DNA of 5,118 nt, from the NCBI GenBank assembly GCA_947177825.1, contig CAMWWA010000096.1, forward strand, positions 1-5,118, in the 5' to 3' direction. The translations under genes were made by a program, and so were the position numbers. This DNA comes from an uncultured Clostridia bacterium. Lineage in GTDB: Bacteria > Bacillota > Clostridia > Christensenellales > Borkfalkiaceae. The notes beneath the pieces were generated by a model that did not search any database, was not told the origin of the DNA, and saw only the letters and a list, made by a program, of their open reading frames with translations. This document shows positions 1-5,118 of the stretch, one piece after another (the first letter of the stretch is position 1; each line of letters begins with the position of its first letter).

Positions 1-282
1 GTAACCCAGCCTCTGCCTGTAAGCGTTTGCGCGGCTTATCGCGTCCAGATAAAACTGCTTGTCGTCGGTTCCGTTTCCGCGGATAAACACGCGCACTAAA
101 ATTTTGGAGGCGTGGTTTATGTAACCCTTTCCTATAAATCTTCCGTCGTTTGCGTACACTTCGGCAAGCGAGCCGTTTTTATCCTTGCCCTCGATGCGCG
201 CAACTTCGTTGGCGTACACCCAGCTATGCCCCGCAATTATGCGTTTTTCCTCGTTCTTTTTTAAGTAAATACGATAGCACAT
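1..282 (-). CDS. rlmI: RlmI-type 23S rRNA (cytosine-C5) methyltransferase, N-terminal part
   Basis: This is the first 94 codons of a minus-strand gene whose remainder lies beyond the left edge. It begins MCYRIYLKKNEEKRI and continues with GHSWVYANEVARIEG (residues 18-32) and GRFIGKGYINHASKILVRVF (47-66). This is the N-terminal PUA domain of the COG1092 family of SAM-dependent rRNA methyltransferases, whose E. coli member RlmI makes m5C1962 in 23S rRNA. The family is about 390-400 residues long; the Rossmann catalytic domain is outside the window, so catalytic residues cannot be checked. The family's usual GHPW turn reads GHSW here (Ser20). The ATG at 282 fits the family N-terminus and no other ATG lies in the visible part. 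There is no Shine-Dalgarno sequence in front of it; a -10 box ends seven bases upstream. The family call is firm; the exact target base is inferred, because Bacillota homologues are not all characterised. Confidence 0.85.
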   Translation of the reverse strand, partial: MCYRIYLKKNEEKRIIAGHSWVYANEVARIEGKDKNGSLAEVYANDGRFIGKGYINHASKILVRVFIRGNGTDDKQFYLDAISRANAYRQRLGY

Positions 283-289
283 ATGCAAG

Positions 290-318
290 ATTTTAGCAGA
301 TAGCTTGCATTTATGCAA
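290..318 (-). promoter_or_regulatory. Predicted promoter for the rRNA methyltransferase gene
   Basis: Read on the minus strand, TTGCAT (318-313, three of six matches to TTGACA) and TAAAAT (295-290, five of six matches to TATAAT) are separated by exactly 17 bp. TGC directly before the -10 makes it an extended -10 element, which can compensate for the weak -35. After the -10 come seven bases (289-283) and then the A of the start codon at 282. The expected transcription start therefore falls on or next to the start codon, implying a leaderless or nearly leaderless mRNA. The -35 lies inside the 303-320 palindrome, so a protein bound there would block this promoter. This is read by eye, with no transcription data. 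Confidence 0.55.
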
Positions 319-320
319 GC
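303..320. promoter_or_regulatory. Perfect 18-bp palindrome, candidate operator
   Basis: GCTTGCAT-TT-ATGCAAGC is a perfect inverted repeat with 8-bp arms and a 2-bp centre. A third copy of the half-site, ATGCAAG, occurs at 283-289 in the same orientation as the right arm (313-319), exactly 30 bp away, or about three helical turns. The palindrome covers the -35 hexamer of the minus-strand promoter and lies about 36 bp upstream of the -35 of the plus-strand promoter. Neither strand has a run of T after it, and the 2-base loop is too tight for a good RNA hairpin, so a DNA operator is more likely than a terminator. The regulator is unknown; none is encoded in the window. Confidence 0.45.
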
Positions 321-356
321 AATTGAGAATAATATGCGATTTTGCGCTTTCAAAGT

Positions 357-385
357 TTGATTTTTGTATAGTTATTTGGTATAAT
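357..385 (+). promoter_or_regulatory. Predicted promoter of the ABC exporter operon
   Basis: TTGATT (357-362, four of six matches to TTGACA) and a perfect TATAAT (380-385) are separated by 17 bp. TGG at 377-379 makes an extended -10. The start codon at 394 lies only eight bases after the -10, so transcription should begin at about 391-394 and leave essentially no 5' untranslated leader. No Shine-Dalgarno-like sequence is present in 370-393. This is the only strong promoter I see for the three plus-strand genes. Confidence 0.7.
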
Positions 386-393
386 TTAGCAGT

Positions 394-2193
394 ATGAAGG
401 ATTTGCTCGTATACTTGAAACGTTATAAATTGCAAAGCATTCTTGCGCCGCTTTTTAAATTGTTGGAAGCAAGTTTCGAGCTGTTGATTCCCATCATAGT
501 CGCGTCGGTCGTAGACAAGATAAACGAATTCAATAATTCTATTTACCCTGCCGTCGTTGGAGTAGTAGAAGCGGCGAGGGCGGAGTGCACGCGTTACGTA
601 ATTTTTGCCTGCCTTATTTTAGTCGCCCTCGGCGTGGTGGGACTTATAAGCGCGGTGTGCGCGCAATATTTCGCGGCAAAGGCGGCGGTGGGCTTTTCCA
701 AGGAGCTGCGCAGCGATATGTTCAAAAAGGCGCAGTCGCTTTCGTATTACGAGATTGACAACCTGGGCACTTCGGCATTGATAACCAGAATGACGACCGA
801 CGTCAACCAGGTGCAGACGGGCGTCAATATGTGGCTCAGGCTGTTTATGCGCTCGCCCTTCATAGTGTTCGGCGCAATGGTAATGGCGTTTTTAATCAGC
901 GTCACCGCAGGATGGGTTTTCGCCGTCACGATAGCCGTGCTGTCGGCGGTCGTGTTCGGGATAATGCTTATAACCATTCCTATGTACCGCAAAACGCAGG
1001 GCAAGCTGGACAAGGTTACGGCGGCAACGCGCGAAACGCTCGTCGGCTCCAGAGTGGTGCGCGCCTTCTGCAAGGAGGGTGAGGAGATAAGGGAATTCGA
1101 CAAACGCAATTCCGCCCTCGCCAAATCACAGAAATTCGTAGGCGGCATTTCGGCTTTAATGAACCCTCTGACCTACGCCATAATAAACGTCGGCATAATA
1201 GTGCTCATTCACGTGGGCGCAGGCAGGGTGTACGACGGGGCGCTCACGCAGGGGCAGGTAATCGCGCTGTACAACTATATGTCGCAGATTTTAATCGAGC
1301 TTATCAAGCTTGCGAATCTGATTATCACCGTCACCAAATGCTTTGCCAGCGCGGACAGGGTAAACGAAATTTTAAAGATGCAGCCCGCGCTAATTCACGG
1401 CACGGCGGCGGAAGGCACGGCGGTTGCCGGTGCGCCCTTCATTAAATTCGACAACGTAAGTATGCGCTATTCGGGCGGCGGCTCGGACGCGCTCAATTCC
1501 ATATCGTTCACGGTCAACGCGGGCGAAACGGTGGGCATAATAGGCGGCACGGGCTCGGGCAAGAGCACGCTCGTCAATTTGATTCCACATTTTTACGACG
1601 CGACGGAGGGCGAAATTTTAATCGACGGCGTAAACGTCAACGCGGTCGGCGACGAAGCTCTGCGCGCAGAGTGCGGAGTCGTTCCCCAGCGCGCGGTGCT
1701 GTTCAAGGGCACCATACGCGAAAATATCAAGTGGGGCAATGAGAACGCAACCGACGAAGATATAAATTCGGCGGTGGAGCTTGCCTGCGCGGCTGACGTC
1801 GTAAACGGCAAGCCCGACGGACTTGACGGGCAAGTGGAGCAGGGTGGCAAGAACTTTTCGGGCGGTCAGCGGCAAAGGCTGACCATAGCGCGCGCCCTGG
1901 TCAGAAAGCCTAGAATTTTAATTCTGGACGACAGCGCCTCCGCGCTCGACTACGCAACCGACGCGCAGCTTCGCAAAAACCTGCGCTCGCTCGACTACAA
2001 TCCCACGGTGTTTTTGGTTTCCCAGCGCACGAGTTCGGTGCGCTATGCGGATAAAATTCTGGTGCTGGACGGCGGCAACCTTGTCGGTTGCGGCACGCAC
2101 GACGAGCTTTTGGAAAACTGCGAGGTGTACAGGGAAATTCACCTCTCGCAATATTCGGGCGGCGAGCAACCTGCAAAGGGGGCGGACTTATGA
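394..2193 (+). CDS. Heterodimeric ABC exporter subunit with degenerate ATP site (TM287/BmrC-like)
   Basis: This 599-residue half-transporter has an N-terminal membrane domain and a C-terminal ATPase domain. About six membrane helices are visible near residues 16-40, 68-92, 147-170, 172-195, 254-277 and 285-312. The nucleotide-binding domain spans about 348-590, with A-loop Tyr359, Walker A GGTGSGKS (384-391), Q-loop Gln432, signature FSGGQ (488-492), Walker B ILILDD (508-513) and D-loop SALD (516-519). Two catalytic positions are altered: Asp513 replaces the catalytic Glu, and Gln544 (VSQRTSS) replaces the switch His. These are the substitutions known from TM287 of Thermotoga, so the domain should bind ATP but hydrolyse it poorly. 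Its intact FSGGQ serves the partner's active site. The N-terminus (LKRYKLQSILAPLFKLLEA) matches the family and supports the ATG at 394 despite the absence of a ribosome binding site. The gene overlaps its partner by ATGA. The substrate is unknown; drugs or lipids are typical for the class. Confidence 0.93.
   Translation: MKDLLVYLKRYKLQSILAPLFKLLEASFELLIPIIVASVVDKINEFNNSIYPAVVGVVEAARAECTRYVIFACLILVALGVVGLISAVCAQYFAAKAAVGFSKELRSDMFKKAQSLSYYEIDNLGTSALITRMTTDVNQVQTGVNMWLRLFMRSPFIVFGAMVMAFLISVTAGWVFAVTIAVLSAVVFGIMLITIPMYRKTQGKLDKVTAATRETLVGSRVVRAFCKEGEEIREFDKRNSALAKSQKFVGGISALMNPLTYAIINVGIIVLIHVGAGRVYDGALTQGQVIALYNYMSQILIELIKLANLIITVTKCFASADRVNEILKMQPALIHGTAAEGTAVAGAPFIKFDNVSMRYSGGGSDALNSISFTVNAGETVGIIGGTGSGKSTLVNLIPHFYDATEGEILIDGVNVNAVGDEALRAECGVVPQRAVLFKGTIRENIKWGNENATDEDINSAVELACAADVVNGKPDGLDGQVEQGGKNFSGGQRQRLTIARALVRKPRILILDDSASALDYATDAQLRKNLRSLDYNPTVFLVSQRTSSVRYADKILVLDGGNLVGCGTHDELLENCEVYREIHLSQYSGGEQPAKGADL
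2176..2182 (+). promoter_or_regulatory. Ribosome binding site that fixes the start of the second exporter gene
   Basis: AAGGGGG lies inside the end of the preceding gene, seven bases before the ATG at 2190. It decides the start: the open frame extends back to an ATG at 2088, but the extra 34 residues (beginning MRHARRAFGK) resemble no part of the transporter family and are an out-of-frame reading of the upstream gene. The ATG at 2190 overlaps the upstream TGA as ATGA, a typical translational coupling arrangement for subunits made in equal amounts. Confidence 0.7.
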
Positions 2194-3953
2194 AAAAAGC
2201 CGGAGCCCAGTCGCAGGTTATAAAGCGCATATTCAGACAACTCAAAAAATACACTCCGCTCATTTTATTGTCGCTGCTGCTTGCGGTGGCAACGGTGGCT
2301 GGCAATCTGTTGCCGCCCGTGCTGTTCGGCGAGGCAATCGACTATATCATAGGCGCGGGCAAAGTCGACTTCGATAAGCTGTTTTATTACTTCGTGATAA
2401 TCGGCGGAATAGTGGGCGCATCGGTCGTTGCGCAGTGGCTTATGGGCGTAATCAACAACCGCATAGTTTACGGTGTGATACGCGACATAAGGGCGCAGGC
2501 TTTCGCGCATATTCAGAACCTGCCGTTAAAGTATATCGACAGCCATTCCTACGGCGACGTGGTTTCGCGCTGCATAGCCGACGTCGACCAGTTTGCCGAC
2601 GGGCTTTTAATGGGCTTCACGCAGTTATTCACGGGCGTTATAACCATAATAGCAACGCTTGTAATAATGTTCATATTCAACTGGATAATCGCGCTTGCGG
2701 TATTCTTTATAACGCCGCTTTCGCTGTTCGTTGCAAAGTTCATTGCAAGCAGAACGTATTCCATGTTCAAAAAGACCACAAAGATAAGGGGCGAACAGAC
2801 GGCGTTTATCGAGGAGATGACGGGTAACCTCAAAGTCGTTCAGGCGTTCGGCAGAGAGGACGAAAACCAGCAAAAGTTCGACGGGCTGAACGACGAGCTC
2901 ACCAAAGCTTCGCTGTCGTCAATATTCTTTTCCTCGCTGACCAACCCCACGACGCGATTCGTCAACGCCGTGGTGTACGCCGCGGTCGCGCTTGCAGGCG
3001 CGCTTACTATAATTTATCCGTCGGTGCTTCCCGTAACGTTCGGCGTGGGCAAGCTGACGACGCTTCTCAGCTACTCCAACCAGTACACCAAGCCGTTCAA
3101 CGAAATTTCGGGCGTCGTTACCGAATTCCAGAACGCAATCGCGTGCGCGGGCAGAATTTACGAGCTTATCGACCAGCCTGCCCAGATACCCGACGCGGAA
3201 GGCGCTAAGGAGCTGGAAAACGTACAGGGCGACGTGCAGTTCGACGGCGTGTATTTCTCCTACGAGGAGGACAAACCGCTCATACAAAACCTCAACATCA
3301 GCGCAAAGGCGGGGCAGAGGATAGCAATCGTCGGACCGACGGGCTGCGGCAAGACTACGCTTATAAATCTGTTAATGCGCTTTTACGACGTGCAGAGCGG
3401 CGAAATACGGGTAGACGGCAACGTCGTTACGGAAGTAACGCGCAAGTCGCTCCGCCAGAGCTACGGAATGGTGTTGCAGGACACCTGGCTCAAAAGCGGC
3501 ACCGTCAGGGACAATATAAAGATAGGCAAGCCCGACGCGACCGAGGAAGAGGTCATCGCCGCGGCAAAGGCAACCCATTCGCACAAGTTCATCATGCAGA
3601 TGAAGGACGGGTACGACACGGTGATAGGCGAGGACGGCGGCAACCTTTCGCAGGGGCAGAAACAGCTTCTTTGCATAACGCGCATTATGCTGTGCCTTCC
3701 GCCCATGCTCATTCTGGACGAAGCAACTTCGTCGATAGACACGCGCACCGAAATGAAGATACAGCAGGCGTTTGCCAAGCTTATGGAGGGCAGAACGAGC
3801 TTTATCGTTGCCCACCGCCTGTCAACCATAAAGGAAGCCGACCTTATACTCGTCATGCAAAACGGCAATATTATAGAGCAGGGAACGCACGCCCAGCTAA
3901 TCGCGTCGGGCGGTTTCTATAAAAATTTATACAACAGTCAATTCAGTCATTAA
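2190..3953 (+). CDS. Heterodimeric ABC exporter subunit with catalytic ATP site (TM288/BmrD-like)
   Basis: This 587-residue half-transporter is the partner of the upstream gene. Membrane helices are visible near residues 22-45, 65-88, 142-165, 166-186, 254-276 and 286-308. The ATPase domain covers about 348-583, with A-loop Tyr358, Walker A GPTGCGKT (382-389), Q-loop Gln430, signature LSQGQ (486-490), Walker B MLILDE (506-511) with catalytic Glu511, D-loop SSID (514-517) and switch His542 (AHRLST). Its own Walker A, Glu and His are intact and pair with the FSGGQ of the other subunit, forming the hydrolytic site. Its signature has Gln488 instead of Gly and faces the degenerate site of the partner. 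The same LSQGQ is found in TM288. The complex should sit in the cytoplasmic membrane and export a hydrophobic or amphipathic substrate that the sequence does not reveal. The gene is followed after 15 bp by an ABC-F gene, with no terminator between. Confidence 0.93.
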   Translation: MKKAGAQSQVIKRIFRQLKKYTPLILLSLLLAVATVAGNLLPPVLFGEAIDYIIGAGKVDFDKLFYYFVIIGGIVGASVVAQWLMGVINNRIVYGVIRDIRAQAFAHIQNLPLKYIDSHSYGDVVSRCIADVDQFADGLLMGFTQLFTGVITIIATLVIMFIFNWIIALAVFFITPLSLFVAKFIASRTYSMFKKTTKIRGEQTAFIEEMTGNLKVVQAFGREDENQQKFDGLNDELTKASLSSIFFSSLTNPTTRFVNAVVYAAVALAGALTIIYPSVLPVTFGVGKLTTLLSYSNQYTKPFNEISGVVTEFQNAIACAGRIYELIDQPAQIPDAEGAKELENVQGDVQFDGVYFSYEEDKPLIQNLNISAKAGQRIAIVGPTGCGKTTLINLLMRFYDVQSGEIRVDGNVVTEVTRKSLRQSYGMVLQDTWLKSGTVRDNIKIGKPDATEEEVIAAAKATHSHKFIMQMKDGYDTVIGEDGGNLSQGQKQLLCITRIMLCLPPMLILDEATSSIDTRTEMKIQQAFAKLMEGRTSFIVAHRLSTIKEADLILVMQNGNIIEQGTHAQLIASGGFYKNLYNSQFSH

Positions 3954-3958
3954 GTCAT

Positions 3959-3964
3959 AGGAGA
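3959..3964 (+). promoter_or_regulatory. Ribosome binding site of the ABC-F gene
   Basis: AGGAGA lies four bases before the ATG at 3969, in the 15-bp gap after the exporter stop codon. It confirms the start and shows that this organism uses Shine-Dalgarno initiation for internal operon genes, in contrast with the first gene at 394. The gap holds no promoter or terminator, so the ABC-F gene is probably read through from the exporter operon. Confidence 0.8.
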
Positions 3965-3968
3965 ATTT

Positions 3969-5118
3969 ATGTTACAGGTCAACAACGTATCGTTGCAGTA
4001 CGGCAGTAAAAAACTTTTCGAGGACGTAAACATCAAGTTTACGGGCGGCAATTGCTACGGAATTATCGGCGCGAACGGTGCCGGCAAGTCCACCTTTTTA
4101 AAGGTGCTCAGCGGCGAAATCGAGCCCAACAAGGGCGAGGTTATTATGGACAAGAACGAGAGAATGTCCGTCCTTATGCAGAACCAGAGCGCGTTCGATA
4201 ACGTTTCGGTGCTGCGCGCGGTCATGCTCGGTCACAAGCGCCTCGTTCAGATAATGGACGAAAAGGACGCGCTGTACGCCAAGGAGGACTTTTCGGAGGC
4301 GGACGGTGTGCGCGCAAGCGAGCTGGAAAGCGAGTTTGCCGAGCTCGGCGGCTGGGAAGCGGAGTACGAGGCGCAGACGCTCTTAAACGCCCTCGACATA
4401 GGCGAAGAATTTTACGATGTCTTAATGGCGGACGTGGACGCCAAGCGCAAGGTAAAAATTCTGCTTGCCCAGGCTCTGTTCGGCAACCCCGACATACTTT
4501 TACTGGACGAGCCCACGAACAACCTCGACATTAAAACCGTGCGCTGGCTGGAAAACTATCTGCTCGATTTCGAAAACACGATTATAATCGTGTCGCATAA
4601 CAGGCACTTTTTAAACAAGGTCTGCACGCACATATGCGACGTCGACTACGGCAAAATCAATATGATGCTGGGCAACTACGACTTCTGGTACGAAACCAGC
4701 CAGCTGCTTGCCCGCCAGCAGAAGGACCAGAACAAGAAGAACGAGCAGCGCGCCAAGGAATTGCAGGAATTCATTGCGCGTTTCGCCGCAAACGCATCCA
4801 AGTCCAGGCAGGCGACGTCAAGGAAAAAGGAGCTTGAAAAACTGACCATTTCCGACTTTAAGCCCTCCTTGCGCAAATATCCGTACATCGACTTCAAGTA
4901 TGAAAAGGATATCGGCAACGATATTTTAATGGTGGAAGGTCTGACCAAAAAGGGCTATTTCGAAAACGTTTCGTTCACCGTGCAGAGGGACGACAAGATA
5001 GGCATAGTCAGCGACAAGTCGACGACTATTTCGATGCTTTACGACGTTTTAAATGGTAAGGCGCAGCCCTACTCGGGCACGGTGCGCTGGGGCAAGCCAA
5101 TTTCAACCTCGAACTTCG
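3969..5118 (+). CDS. ykpA: ABC-F ATPase, YkpA/YbiT-like, truncated by the window edge
   Basis: The frame is open from the ATG at 3969 to the end of the window: 383 codons plus one base, out of about 540 expected for YkpA. There are no membrane helices. Domain 1 has Walker A GANGAGKS (34-41), Gln71 in the Q-loop, an arm-like insertion (about 88-137), Walker B ILLLDE (176-181), NNLD (184-187) and switch His210. The interdomain linker (about 236-316) carries the conserved IARFAANASKSRQATSRKK stretch (269-287) that reaches toward the peptidyl-transferase centre in this family. Domain 2 starts near 317 and is cut off after its first third. ABC-F proteins act on the ribosome, not in transport; YkpA and YbiT are housekeeping-type members, not established resistance proteins. 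Oddities: the domain 1 signature reads VDAKR (156-160) where LTGGE-like residues are expected, and the domain 2 Walker A reads SDKSTTIS (348-355), with Ile354 at my best guess for the Lys position. Its place behind an exporter suggests co-expression. Confidence 0.88.
   Translation, partial: MLQVNNVSLQYGSKKLFEDVNIKFTGGNCYGIIGANGAGKSTFLKVLSGEIEPNKGEVIMDKNERMSVLMQNQSAFDNVSVLRAVMLGHKRLVQIMDEKDALYAKEDFSEADGVRASELESEFAELGGWEAEYEAQTLLNALDIGEEFYDVLMADVDAKRKVKILLAQALFGNPDILLLDEPTNNLDIKTVRWLENYLLDFENTIIIVSHNRHFLNKVCTHICDVDYGKINMMLGNYDFWYETSQLLARQQKDQNKKNEQRAKELQEFIARFAANASKSRQATSRKKELEKLTISDFKPSLRKYPYIDFKYEKDIGNDILMVEGLTKKGYFENVSFTVQRDDKIGIVSDKSTTISMLYDVLNGKAQPYSGTVRWGKPISTSNF

Noticed and set aside
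303..320. The palindrome as a rho-independent terminator between the divergent genes
   Set aside because: There is no T-run after it on either strand, the loop is two bases, and both flanking genes are transcribed away from it, so there is no transcript here to end.
292..392. An 8-bp direct repeat TTTAGCAG at 292-299 and 385-392
   Set aside because: The copies overlap the two -10/start regions in different functional positions and are short and AT-rich; chance is the simplest explanation.
2088..2189. A longer N-terminus for the second exporter subunit starting at an upstream in-frame ATG
   Set aside because: The extra 34 residues are Arg-rich, lie inside the upstream gene and match nothing at the family N-terminus. 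The ATG at 2190 has a ribosome binding site and the common ATGA overlap.
747..2305. Several open frames of 66-133 codons on the minus strand, and short plus-strand frames, inside the exporter genes
   Set aside because: They lie wholly or mostly inside strongly supported genes, have low-complexity Arg/Ala/Ser-rich translations without recognisable domains, and are expected from the codon bias of the real genes.
3954..3968. A promoter or terminator between the exporter and ABC-F genes
   Set aside because: The 15-bp gap has only room for the ribosome binding site, and the end of the exporter gene shows no stem-loop with a T-run.
4431..4460. A frameshift as the cause of the missing ABC-F signature motif
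   Set aside because: Neither other forward frame restores an LSGGE-like sequence here (one quickly reaches TAA), and conserved residues on both sides (MAD and KVKILLAQALF) are in the same frame, so the change is substitution, not a shift.
4634..4948. Small open frames on both strands within the ABC-F gene
   Set aside because: The ABC-F reading frame is continuous and conserved through this stretch; these frames are its shadows.

Overview
The window looks like an ordinary piece of chromosome from a Clostridia-type member of the Bacillota. The evidence is protein style: every product most resembles Firmicutes or Thermotoga-like family members as I remember them. The internal genes have Gram-positive-like ribosome binding sites. 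Coding DNA is rich in GCG, GGC and GAC codons yet uses ATA and AGG freely, and the only intergenic stretch of any size is AT-rich. I cannot name the species; an uncultured gut-type Clostridia lineage is a guess.

Layout. The minus strand, 282 down to 1, holds the first 94 codons of an RlmI-type 23S rRNA cytosine methyltransferase (its PUA domain); the rest lies beyond the left edge. A 111-bp AT-rich divergent control region (283-393) follows. It has a recognisable extended -10 promoter on each strand and a perfect 18-bp palindrome. Three plus-strand genes then run head to tail as an apparent operon. 394-2193 and 2190-3953 overlap by ATGA and encode the two half-transporters of a heterodimeric type IV ABC exporter of the TM287/TM288 (BmrCD-like) class. 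After a 15-bp gap, 3969 to the right edge holds an ABC-F ATPase of the YkpA/YbiT group, cut off within its second nucleotide-binding domain.

How the parts work together. The two exporter subunits carry complementary motif defects. The first has Asp instead of the catalytic Glu and Gln instead of the switch His. The second has LSQGQ instead of LSGGQ. Together they make one degenerate and one hydrolytic ATP site, as known for this class. The ABC-F protein shows the same kind of asymmetry within one chain: the signature of domain 1 and the Walker A of domain 2, which pair in a single composite site, are both badly degraded. Its likely workplace is the ribosome, and the divergent methyltransferase also acts on rRNA, so the locus mixes membrane export with ribosome-related functions.

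The most interesting regulatory feature is that the first gene in each direction lacks a Shine-Dalgarno sequence. Each start codon sits 7-8 bases after a good -10 box, which suggests leaderless transcripts on both sides, while the internal operon genes have ribosome binding sites. I see no RNA gene, CRISPR array, mobile element or convincing terminator, and no clearly undescribed system.
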